NCBI RefSeq assembly: GCF_039543525.1
Contig: NZ_BAABJX010000020.1
Span: 62,001 to 126,000 of the forward strand
DNA: 64,000 nt
Source: Algivirga pacifica
GTDB taxonomy: Bacteria > Bacteroidota > Bacteroidia > Cytophagales > Flammeovirgaceae
Direction: 5' to 3'
This document shows positions 45,001 through 52,517 of the stretch, piece after piece (the first letter of the stretch is position 1; each line of letters begins with the position of its first letter). The position numbers and the translations under genes are program-made. The notes under the pieces were generated by a model, which saw only the letters and a list, made by a program, of their open reading frames with translations, had not been told where the DNA came from and did not search any database.

Positions 45001-47356
45001 CACGTTTTCGTTCATTTTCTTGCTTATAGGTAACTGTTCGATTGAAAAACACCTTCTTTGGCATTCTGTTGATTACCCAATTTTCCTTTGTAAAAAGACG
45101 AATATCCTCTTCCTTTTGAGGGAACCTGAGCACTAATACTTCCGGTATACTTTGTTGACACTGCTCCAGCTCAGCAGGATTATCATCTATAAACACAAAA
45201 GAATCTGTAGACAGGTTCAGCTCATCGGCAATACTAATAATCGATGAAGCTTTTGTATCCCAGGATATTCGAGCAGTAACGATATGCTCCCTTTTCAATA
45301 GCATATCCGGATGCTCATCAAATACCTGCCAAACCTCCTCTTCGTTATTTTTCGAAGAGAGTGTCAATAAATATCCCTGCTCATAACAATCAATTAGCTT
45401 TTGCTGAAAAGCCCTATAGACTTCCGGTATTTTAATACCTCCTAATCCATCTTCTCCAATGACTCCTTTCCATAAAGTATTATCACAATCCAAGACCAAG
45501 ACCTTTGGTTCCGTAGTGGATTTCTCATATTGATATTTTGCTACATGGTAAGCAAATTCCTGATACCCTTTCTCATTATAAGGGATATGAGCCACTGCAT
45601 TCGTGTACTTATTGAAAAGATCGGGCGTACTATAGCTCTGAAGGTTAGTTAGCACGACTCCATCCAACTGTTTCAATTGATCAATCAATCGATGGGTATA
45701 CTTTTGAAATAACGGCTCAGCAGACTCTGATGGACATACAATCACCTGATGTTCCATTTGCTTAGTCTCCACAGACTGACTGATAGCCTGAGATAATTCA
45801 TCACAAACCTGAATCACTTCCACTTCCTGAAGTTCTTCCAAATTTTTATTTCTAAAGAAGTCCTCTATTCTTAGTAAGATGCTGATCGTACTATATTTCC
45901 CTACATCAATATTACTGGATAGCAACGTTTGAAAAACCTGATTATAAGGTTGATGCTTAATATTAATATGGAAAGGAGCTTTTTCTGTCAACTGATTAAG
46001 GGGTGCATCAATCGGGTCAAGTGTAAAACTACTGGACAGGTATACCTCTGCAGTCTCTTTCTCCTCCTTCAGGTATTCAATTTGAGTATGCTTGCGAGTA
46101 ACTATTTCAGTCAGAATTGAAATCATCGTTGTCTCAAAGTCTTCAAACTCCTCCCCTGCAAATAAATCGTTGGAGTACTCCAATTTCAAGGATACTCCCT
46201 GAGTATTTTTAGTGACAGTAAACCACAGATCAACAGTAGAATGTGTCAGGGCCTCATTGACAGTCGTCATTTCCACTAAAGACGACTTCAGGTTAACTTT
46301 TCTTTCTTCAAAGAAATTAAACAATATATTCAATTGAGGGAGTTGCTCTCCCTTGTACTCCTGCTGCAACTTACTAAATGGGAAGTAACGTTTTTTCACC
46401 ACTCCCCGTACCTCTTTGGCATTGTAAACAAGTAAGTCCTGATACGTAGCTACTTGCGTAAGATTCACATAATAAGGATGAATCTTGGACAAGTAAGCAA
46501 TTGCCTTAACATACCCTTTTCCTGGTCTCAGGTCTACAGGAAGCCCTAGTACATACTGCCTTTGTGTAGAAAACTTGGAAAGATAAATTTGAGTAGCAGA
46601 AAGGAATACTGCTAAAGGGCTTACTTTTAGTTCTTGCGTTAATTTCTCAATACCCAAGAGTAATTGAGGAGAAAGATCATAAGTTTTAGAAGTTAATCTG
46701 AACGATCGTTCAAATACTGAAACTTGCTTGCTTGAAAGGGAAAAGGTTTCCAATCCCTTCACTTTTTCATAGATTTCTTCCTTATATTTTTCATAAAACT
46801 GCTCTTCAAATTGTGCACTCACAGTAACCGCTTCATAATCACTCTTATCATAAGGAGTATACTCTTGAATATCATTCGACAACAGTGCATTATACCTGTA
46901 CAAAATTTCCTGTGCGAGATTAATTGACCCTCGGTAATCTCCAATGATATGATGAGAAATCAGCATCCCCACAAAACGCTTGTCTTCTAGCTTTATAAGA
47001 TAGAACTTCCATGGCAAAGCGTTAAACAAATCAAATGGAGTAGATACATATTTTTGAAAAGCATTGTCCATCTCCTCAGATGGTGACGGAAAGCCCGAAA
47101 AATCCTGATAAAACAATGGTATTTCCTCTATCGATACCTCAAGGCTTTTCTTATAGAATATTCCATTTTTCTTTACAAATACTGTTCTCCCAGACTCATG
47201 GTTTTGTACCATTTGCCAAACGGCTTTCTGAAACAGATTTACATCAATGAAATCATCGAAAAAAAATTTCTTCCCTACATTTAAGGCAAGGTTAAAAGCT
47301 TCAGATTGTTTGCTTAACATCAGAAGCTTCTCTTCATCATAAGTAGTTTGAATCAT
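42068..47356 (-). CDS. NRPS-like megaenzyme: condensation, FkbH, carrier, thioester reductase, C-terminal domain
   Basis: 1762 residues. In order: condensation-type domain (10-430) with HHIIGD at 135-140, but Tyr in place of the final Gly of HHxxxDG; linker with SGNH-like features (460-610); FkbH/HAD glyceryl-transfer domain (620-940) with LDCDNT (Asp623, Asp625), FIDDNPAE and the GNAT-like half (RTNQFNLTAERM, SCRILGRGVEQF); a carrier protein (about 1015-1085) with phosphopantetheine Ser1044 in DHGGNSLES; a thioester reductase (1125-1490) with LLTGATGFVG and catalytic Y1291xxxK1295; and a C-terminal domain (1505-1762, FDEDMSGYV) resembling the domain found beside GMC oxidases. There is no adenylation, ketosynthase or thioesterase domain. 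The expected output is a condensed three-carbon (glyceryl-derived) or acyl unit released by reduction as an aldehyde or alcohol, then handled by the coupled hydrolase. No phosphopantetheinyl transferase or other biosynthetic gene is nearby. Confidence 0.85.
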   Translation of the reverse strand: MIQTTYDEEKLLMLSKQSEAFNLALNVGKKFFFDDFIDVNLFQKAVWQMVQNHESGRTVFVKKNGIFYKKSLEVSIEEIPLFYQDFSGFPSPSEEMDNAFQKYVSTPFDLFNALPWKFYLIKLEDKRFVGMLISHHIIGDYRGSINLAQEILYRYNALLSNDIQEYTPYDKSDYEAVTVSAQFEEQFYEKYKEEIYEKVKGLETFSLSSKQVSVFERSFRLTSKTYDLSPQLLLGIEKLTQELKVSPLAVFLSATQIYLSKFSTQRQYVLGLPVDLRPGKGYVKAIAYLSKIHPYYVNLTQVATYQDLLVYNAKEVRGVVKKRYFPFSKLQQEYKGEQLPQLNILFNFFEERKVNLKSSLVEMTTVNEALTHSTVDLWFTVTKNTQGVSLKLEYSNDLFAGEEFEDFETTMISILTEIVTRKHTQIEYLKEEKETAEVYLSSSFTLDPIDAPLNQLTEKAPFHINIKHQPYNQVFQTLLSSNIDVGKYSTISILLRIEDFFRNKNLEELQEVEVIQVCDELSQAISQSVETKQMEHQVIVCPSESAEPLFQKYTHRLIDQLKQLDGVVLTNLQSYSTPDLFNKYTNAVAHIPYNEKGYQEFAYHVAKYQYEKSTTEPKVLVLDCDNTLWKGVIGEDGLGGIKIPEVYRAFQQKLIDCYEQGYLLTLSSKNNEEEVWQVFDEHPDMLLKREHIVTARISWDTKASSIISIADELNLSTDSFVFIDDNPAELEQCQQSIPEVLVLRFPQKEEDIRLFTKENWVINRMPKKVFFNRTVTYKQENERKRALQYTASIEEYVKQLHLEVGFESVSKENIERAYQLIQRTNQFNLTAERMTLEGLKSKLEANVFDALLMSAKDKFGVYGIVGLVLFSIEDDCLLIQNLLLSCRILGRGVEQFICQKIYEIAEENALKQVGFSLVDTQRNKPAQNFLRQVSGQELTTIVRQAGVTLNVQELLETKSSQFFESKKQKQNGVIEKTKSSTNKKVETDYVTAVLQTFKQKNEEECTERSTVIDYNEELKRMWLKATNSRELFPHSSFTDHGGNSLESVFLLSELNEKFNIDISINDLFKNNTFDALNRLVAEKRNSTVPDYLESEVSQLYQDAELSLQDVPYQKNISEQIISSEHILLTGATGFVGIHLLKELLRTPTVQKVTCLVRSENKEHAYRRLGEAATKYRCDFSELEWQKIVCLKSDLAEEHLGLSVATWHELATSVSRILHCGASVNFFETYENQKQANVESTRWLLKLTVAEKEKTLTYISSVGVFHQEENLSLNSFEETFATGNPSLLITGYQKTKWVAEKMIARAVERNVKAQVIRLGTIAGNTDTEVINALDLFVHLMSGGYRHGFAPEMRPMDFLPVNFISYGISLILNKGSYAGNIYNLVNENVLSVGTMKMWSNFGGQALEIYPYQEWLEKLQEYFVEHPEDSLRKYLPLLKGTNGRKSFMEVLLQSPVVDVTNTKALFKDNNLRYPKLDQKLLLNYKTVYLQEGLLEKDGFSKQVDSKNIFWFDEDMSGYVTLIAQQQKLSDEDFYEAYKKGKKERNGIHFLTKGHVTDYLSLINDRKVYLTGEILCPAISKEPLKLSEGFFEITPFGGYSPGRKDSLIYLNYEVKCYSSEKDYLFKGYKVSKNYPNMFYEVSTILFTIEEEGNPEVRYVGTINTPFEQLFRDQLMNMEFRHGVSDHDKLKSRVMWMGTLMFFATKNYLNLYLRDHTITWDEVYESLKSVPELESLVNRYIKRFKSVKKFGVLANVIDSQVKKWFRK

Positions 47357-47612
47357 TATTTGGCAAAAGAAAATTAAAAAATAGACCTGCTACATCACGT
47401 CTAGTGGAGTAAATCCCAAGTCTTCTGACGATTTAATACACACTTGATCTACTAGCAATCCAGTCTATAGTTGCTAAAAAATAAAATTGAATATAATACC
47501 TTTTTTCACTACCACCTTCATAAGTTTGACCTTTTTCAATATGATGAAATAAGCTTTCACTTATTTCTTCTATGAACTGATTATATTTTCATATGATAAT
47601 TTTAGGGGATAC

Positions 47613-48128
47613 TTAATTCTTCAAGTATAAAAGTCCTAATGACCCCACGCACATTTCTTCTCTAAATTTATTATGGCGCTGTTTAACGATATTGCCAAGA
47701 GTGTTCAGTTCATAGGTAATACCACTATTATGTTCTCTAACGATCAGCACATGATTCATTCTAGAATCTATTTTCTGAACGACCTTTCCTTTTACAAGGA
47801 CTTTTTCAGCTGGGCCAATATTAGCATTAATGAATTGTATAAATCCAGATGCTATAGGCTTAAAAAACATAAAGTTGATAAATAGTAATAAAGCCATGAA
47901 TGAAAAGGTTTCTTTGAGAAACCGCCATAGGTAAAACTCTTTTTTCTTAATTGAGGAGCGTAAGCCTGTTATTAGCACGAAAAAAAATACGCTCCCAAAC
48001 AGATAAAGTCCAACATTCCACGCCCAATCATCGGACTTATTTTCTTCATAGAATATTAACCAAAGGTCATAGGTGGCAAAAAAAAGCACCACGAATAATA
48101 TCGACAGCACCAATATGATATATCGCAT
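47613..48128 (-). CDS. small membrane protein, function unknown
   Basis: 171 residues with an N-terminal hydrophobic helix (YIILVLSILFVVLFFATY), two more (about 35-60, 75-100), and a C-terminal soluble part (about 105-171) with KGKVVQKIDSRMNHVLIVREHNSGITYELNTLG, a small beta-rich segment. It may be related to DUF3592-type membrane proteins, but I cannot be sure. It is the first of three small genes of unlike type running on the reverse strand; spacings (45-60 bases) allow co-transcription. It lies 256 bases from the 5' end of the megaenzyme gene, with nothing recognisable in between. Confidence 0.6.
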   Translation of the reverse strand: MRYIILVLSILFVVLFFATYDLWLIFYEENKSDDWAWNVGLYLFGSVFFFVLITGLRSSIKKKEFYLWRFLKETFSFMALLLFINFMFFKPIASGFIQFINANIGPAEKVLVKGKVVQKIDSRMNHVLIVREHNSGITYELNTLGNIVKQRHNKFREEMCVGSLGLLYLKN

Positions 48129-48173
48129 AGGATACTTATTTATAACTTATTGTGTGAATAAATAAACTGGTAA

Positions 48174-48560
48174 TTACTCTACATAACTTTGCTCTCTGAC
48201 ATCATACTTCTTCATGACAATTCCACTTTTACTATAGCGAATAGAGATAACCCAAGAGTTAGCCTCTTTTGATACGTAATCACCTTCATCCAGGTAAATA
48301 TCATCCCTCATAAAAATCATATGACCCGATTCTGTGTAGTACTCATAGCCCGTATTGACAGCAAATGTAGAGGCTTTACTGGTTACCATTGAGTCTATCT
48401 CAGATTGATAAAATTCGTCATAGTTATGATGAAATCTATTGAAATTATAGATCACTAAGGCTAATGCAGATAGAGCGAGAAAGCCTCCTAAAATCTTACC
48501 TTGTACACTCTTGAAAAAATCCTCTCCATTCATGTTAATTGACTCATTGAGATGGAACAA
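48174..48560 (-). CDS. small membrane-anchored hypothetical protein
   Basis: 128 residues with one transmembrane helix (about 24-42, ILGGFLALSALALVIYNF) after a short cytosolic N-terminus. The rest is soluble and contains DDIYLDEGDYVSKEANSWVISIRYSKSGIVMKKYD, consistent with a small beta domain facing the periplasm. No family recognised. An internal ATG at residue 10 is an alternative start. Confidence 0.55.
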   Translation of the reverse strand: MFHLNESINMNGEDFFKSVQGKILGGFLALSALALVIYNFNRFHHNYDEFYQSEIDSMVTSKASTFAVNTGYEYYTESGHMIFMRDDIYLDEGDYVSKEANSWVISIRYSKSGIVMKKYDVREQSYVE

Positions 48561-48623
48561 TTAGATACCCTAAAAAGTGGGTTGGATAAGTAAATGGTTA
48601 ATACCCTGCCTTAATCGTCTGTA

Positions 48624-48875
48624 TTATTCTATCCTTGATTTATGTACAACCCCTGTCCGAAACTTAAAATCCACCTTCCACCAACTACTGTTATGCTCCG
48701 GATAATAGGTAAATTCTTGCCCTCTTACAATAATGCCAATTACCTCTGCTTTTGCAGAAGCTTCTGAACGCAAATTAGTATATCCATCTGGGTCATTGAT
48801 ATACCCTAACTTTTGAGCATTAAGAGAGCATAATACGGTAAAGTACAGTAAGGTGATGAATGTTAGTATTCTCAT
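48624..48875 (-). CDS. secreted SH3-like domain protein
   Basis: 83 residues from the ATG at 48875. A longer reading frame upstream runs through a hairpin cluster and lacks a signal peptide at its start, so it was not used. The product has a signal peptide (ILTFITLLYFTVLCSLNAQ) and a bacterial SH3 domain: GYTNLRSEASAKAEVIGIIVRGQEFTYYPEHNSSWWKVDF has the NLRSEAS, hydrophobic and WWKV residues. Such domains usually bind peptidoglycan or peptides in the periplasm. Upstream is the hairpin cluster at 48903. Confidence 0.75.
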   Translation of the reverse strand: MRILTFITLLYFTVLCSLNAQKLGYINDPDGYTNLRSEASAKAEVIGIIVRGQEFTYYPEHNSSWWKVDFKFRTGVVHKSRIE

Positions 48876-48902
48876 ATAAAAAATCAGTAAATGTCTTACC
48901 TT

Positions 48903-49064
48903 TTGAGCGTGGACGCTCAAACGATGGCAAAGGTCGAAGCGAGGACGCTTCAACCAGTATTTGGGAAGACGCTTCGACCAGTATTTAGTGCTTCGACTAG
49001 CCATTCGTTCAACAACTAAACACTATGAACGAGCGAAGCTCACCCTAAACATCATGAACAAAAG
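48903..49064. repeat. hairpin cluster plus one arm of the GAGC-TTC-GCTC palindrome family
   Basis: TTGAGCGT-GG-ACGCTCAA (48903-48920) and TCGAAGCG-AGGA-CGCTTC (48934-48952) are small hairpins with the same style of GG or AGGA loop as those at 19165-19219. Then ATGAACGAGCGAAGCTCACC...AACATCATGAAC (49025-49058) is the right arm of the family seen at 17887 and 33318, without a left arm. It ends at the phosphatase stop. Confidence 0.75.
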
Positions 49065-49065
49065 A

Positions 49066-52000
49066 TTACACCTTCAACCCCACCACTGTGATGTCGTCTC
49101 GCTGCACTTCATTTCCTTGGTAGGTTTTGATAAACTCTTCTAACTGCTTCGATTGCTCTGTCAGTGAGAGGTCTACATGCTCCCGAAGTAAGTCCATAAA
49201 ACGAGGAGTGCCTACTCTCTTGCCTGTTTCCTCTCCTACCTGATCGATAAAACCGTCCGTAGAGAAGTAAAGGATATCACCTTTTTTCACTTCCAATTTT
49301 TCCATACTGAAAGGCTTCTCTTTCTGCCTTCCTCCTATACTTCGGCTAGCCGTTTGTAATCGGACAAGCTTCCCTTCCTGGGCATTATAATGATACAATG
49401 GCATCTTTCCTCCGGCATAGGTCAACACCCCTCCATACGCAGTAAACTCATAGATACAAAAGCAGATATCCATCCCATCGGTATTTCCTGAATCGGGTTG
49501 TCTGAGTACCCTTTGGATCTCCTCGTTGAGTTTGAGGAGAATTTCTTTGGGATCGGTTAGGTTCCTGTCATTGATCAGTTTGTTTAAAGCATTAGCTCCA
49601 AGCATGGACATAATCGCCCCCGGTACACCATGCCCGGTACAATCTGCAAAAGCAAAATACAGTTGCTCCCCTTTGATTGCTCCCCAATAAAAATCACCTG
49701 AAACAATATCCTTGGGACGATAAAAAACAGCCACCTCCTCAAAAAATACTTGCAATTGCTCTTTCTTGGGAAGAATCGTTTCCTGAATGGTCTGAGCATA
49801 ATTCAAGCTAGAAACAATCCAGGTATTCTGTACATCAATTCGCTTATGTGCCTTTTCCAGTACCTTGTTTTGCTCTTCCAAGCTATCTTTCTGTGCGGCT
49901 AACTCTTGTTTGTGCTCTTCCAATATGGTCGCCTGATCTTGCAACTCCTTGGTTTGGCTGTCGAGGGTTACGTTCTGCTCATCCAATCGAGCAGCCTGAT
50001 CAGCCAGCAAGAGCGTACGTTCATCCACAGCTTGCTCCAAGGCTGCTTCTTTCATTCTTAATATTCTTATCCTCCATAGGTATACCCCATAAATCACACT
50101 CACAGCGGTCAAGATGACCAACAATCGGAACCATATTGTTTCCCACCAGGCAGGTAATACAACCACTTTTAGTTGAGCCCCTTCCTCATTCCATACGCCA
50201 TTCCAATTGGCTGCTTTCACTCTAAATGTATAGGTCCCCCAAGGAACATTGGTATAATCTGCCCTAGCAATATCACTAGCAGTCAACCATTCCTCATCAA
50301 AGCCTTCCAACATATACTTATAGGTATTCTTCTGGGGATAAATATAGCTTAATGCGGCAAAGTCAATGGAAAAAGAAGACTGTTCTGCCGTTAAGGTCAG
50401 TTCTTTCAGGTAAGGCATACTTTTGGAAAGAATATGATCCTCTGCTCCCACTTTCACTTCCTCATGAAATACTCTAAGTCCGGTCAATACAACCTTAGGA
50501 GTTGTTTTATCCTCAATCAACCAGCTTGTATAAAACGTATTAAAGCCACCTACGCCTCCAAAGTAGAGTTTTCCGGATTTGGACTTCATATAAGCTCCAT
50601 ACAGAAACTCATTCGTAATCAATCCATCCTTCTCGGTATATACTATAAACTTCTCCTCTTCCGGAATAAATTTAGAAATGCCGTAGGCTGTACTCACCCA
50701 TAAGTTTCCATCTTTATCCTCCAAAACACCATAAGTATTATTACTGGAAAGGCCGTCCTCTACGGTGTACTTCTTTACAAACGCACCTTTTGTTATATCA
50801 AACAACAAGAGTCCCCCTCCATAAGTACTCAACCAAAGCCTTCCCTTGGAGTCTTCATAGACACTGGATATCATATTGGACAGGTTATCAGTCTGAAGGT
50901 CTACATTGGGGAAGAAGTGCTTAAATATTCCTTCTTTGGCATCCTCTAATAGCGCTAAACCATAATAGGTACCCACCCACAATCGACCTTTTTGATCCCG
51001 CATAATACAAGAAGCACTATTATTCGGAAGATACTTATCTCCCTCTCCTCCTGTATAATTGGTAAATTGTTCTGTTTGAGGATCAAAATGGGATACCCCT
51101 CCATTGTTTGTCCCTATCCACAATGTACCATCATGATCTTTGAAGATTGCTCTGACATCATTGGAAGGAAGACTATTGGGCTCGCCTTTTTTATGTTCGT
51201 AATGTTTTTCCACACCTGTTTTCAGGTCCATGTAGAATAACCCTTTAGCATATGTTCCTAGCCATACCTTCCCATTACCATCATAGTAGCTACTTAATAT
51301 GGCTTGATCATCAAGGAAGTTTGCTCCTCGAAGCGGGGTAATCCTACCCTCTTTACTCAAATGATTTAATCCTCCTCCATCAGTACCAACCCAAATATCA
51401 CCAGTTTCATTTTCAAAGAAAGACAGGGCTAGATCATTGCTCAGGGCTCCTTTATAGGATGCTTTTGCACTATAGTACTCAAAACGAGAAATATAAGGAT
51501 CGGTATAGTATAACCCTTCTGCTACCGTACCAAACCATAATCGCCCCGAACGGTCTTCTACGATATTGTACACGGCACTTTGCACTTGTGGTATAGGTGT
51601 AAAGGTATTCTCTCCTTTGAGTTTTACTCTCAACTCCTCTTGTCCTCCAGCCCATACATTTCCTTCAGTATCCTCGTAGATACTCCATACCGAAGCCCCC
51701 TTTCGAGTAGCTTGTGTCCAATGGTAGGTTTTTACCTCTTCGTTGGAAAAGTTTAATACACTCAACCCGCCCTGTGTTCCTACCCACAGCTGTGTTCCAT
51801 CACGACTCAATCCCAAACTCAGAACATGATCGGAAGGAAGGCCATTGTCCTCTGACAAAAATTGATCAAAATAGCGGGTTTCCTCATTGTACTGCATTAA
51901 TCCCTTGGTCGTTCCTATCCAAATGCGTCCAGCACTATCCTCCACCATTGCCCGAACGTCTGACCCCAATAGGTTTTTATGACTTTCACTAAAAGAGCGG

Positions 52001-52491
52001 CTAATCAGCTGATCTTCCATATTCTGCACAAGGTATATCCCTCCATAAGACCCTACCCATAGACGTTTCTTACTATCCATAAAGGTCCCATTGATACGAT
52101 CTGTATCTAAAAAGTAATGTTGGTCAAATGGGTGAAAAGACATGTGTACTGGATCATAATAGCATAATCCTCCTCCCTCTAAGGTTAAGAGAACTCTCCC
52201 ATCCTTTGCTGGGTACATATCCAATACCCTATTAGAGGGAATCGACAAACTATCATCAGGGGAATGGGTAAAGGTTTTAAAATGGTTTCCTTCATAACGC
52301 AATAACCCTTCATGCGTTCCTACCCACAAAAAACCTATAGAGTCCAGTAGTAAGTCCGAAACGTGATTGTTAGTCAACCCTTCTTCATTGGTGATTTGCT
52401 CAAACTGCCATGAATGTAGTTGAGCAAATCCTCGAGAAGTGGGATACAGAAATAGTAGTGCAATAATAGTTTTTAGAAAAAAAATTCTCAT
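49066..52491 (-). CDS. Reg_prop/Y_Y_Y sensor with SpoIIE-type phosphatase output (second of pair)
   Basis: 1141 residues. Signal peptide (1-24), then a periplasmic sensor built of two-component regulator-propeller repeats (about 25-700, many copies of the pattern DSKGRLWVGTYGGGL), a Y_Y_Y domain (about 705-775, SYIYPQKNTYKYMLEGFDEEW), one transmembrane helix (about 785-810), a coiled coil (about 820-900) and a PP2C/SpoIIE phosphatase (about 905-1141). Metal residues are in VSGDFYW, ADCTGHGVPGA, STDGFIDQ and QRDDITVVG. In Bacteroidota this sensor layout normally drives a histidine kinase; here the output is a Ser/Thr phosphatase, so a partner kinase/anti-anti-sigma system is expected elsewhere. 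Only 26 bases from the paralogous upstream gene: one operon. Confidence 0.88.
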   Translation of the reverse strand: MRIFFLKTIIALLFLYPTSRGFAQLHSWQFEQITNEEGLTNNHVSDLLLDSIGFLWVGTHEGLLRYEGNHFKTFTHSPDDSLSIPSNRVLDMYPAKDGRVLLTLEGGGLCYYDPVHMSFHPFDQHYFLDTDRINGTFMDSKKRLWVGSYGGIYLVQNMEDQLISRSFSESHKNLLGSDVRAMVEDSAGRIWIGTTKGLMQYNEETRYFDQFLSEDNGLPSDHVLSLGLSRDGTQLWVGTQGGLSVLNFSNEEVKTYHWTQATRKGASVWSIYEDTEGNVWAGGQEELRVKLKGENTFTPIPQVQSAVYNIVEDRSGRLWFGTVAEGLYYTDPYISRFEYYSAKASYKGALSNDLALSFFENETGDIWVGTDGGGLNHLSKEGRITPLRGANFLDDQAILSSYYDGNGKVWLGTYAKGLFYMDLKTGVEKHYEHKKGEPNSLPSNDVRAIFKDHDGTLWIGTNNGGVSHFDPQTEQFTNYTGGEGDKYLPNNSASCIMRDQKGRLWVGTYYGLALLEDAKEGIFKHFFPNVDLQTDNLSNMISSVYEDSKGRLWLSTYGGGLLLFDITKGAFVKKYTVEDGLSSNNTYGVLEDKDGNLWVSTAYGISKFIPEEEKFIVYTEKDGLITNEFLYGAYMKSKSGKLYFGGVGGFNTFYTSWLIEDKTTPKVVLTGLRVFHEEVKVGAEDHILSKSMPYLKELTLTAEQSSFSIDFAALSYIYPQKNTYKYMLEGFDEEWLTASDIARADYTNVPWGTYTFRVKAANWNGVWNEEGAQLKVVVLPAWWETIWFRLLVILTAVSVIYGVYLWRIRILRMKEAALEQAVDERTLLLADQAARLDEQNVTLDSQTKELQDQATILEEHKQELAAQKDSLEEQNKVLEKAHKRIDVQNTWIVSSLNYAQTIQETILPKKEQLQVFFEEVAVFYRPKDIVSGDFYWGAIKGEQLYFAFADCTGHGVPGAIMSMLGANALNKLINDRNLTDPKEILLKLNEEIQRVLRQPDSGNTDGMDICFCIYEFTAYGGVLTYAGGKMPLYHYNAQEGKLVRLQTASRSIGGRQKEKPFSMEKLEVKKGDILYFSTDGFIDQVGEETGKRVGTPRFMDLLREHVDLSLTEQSKQLEEFIKTYQGNEVQRDDITVVGLKV

Positions 52492-52517
52492 AAATCAAAG
52501 CTTAAACAGCAAGTCGA

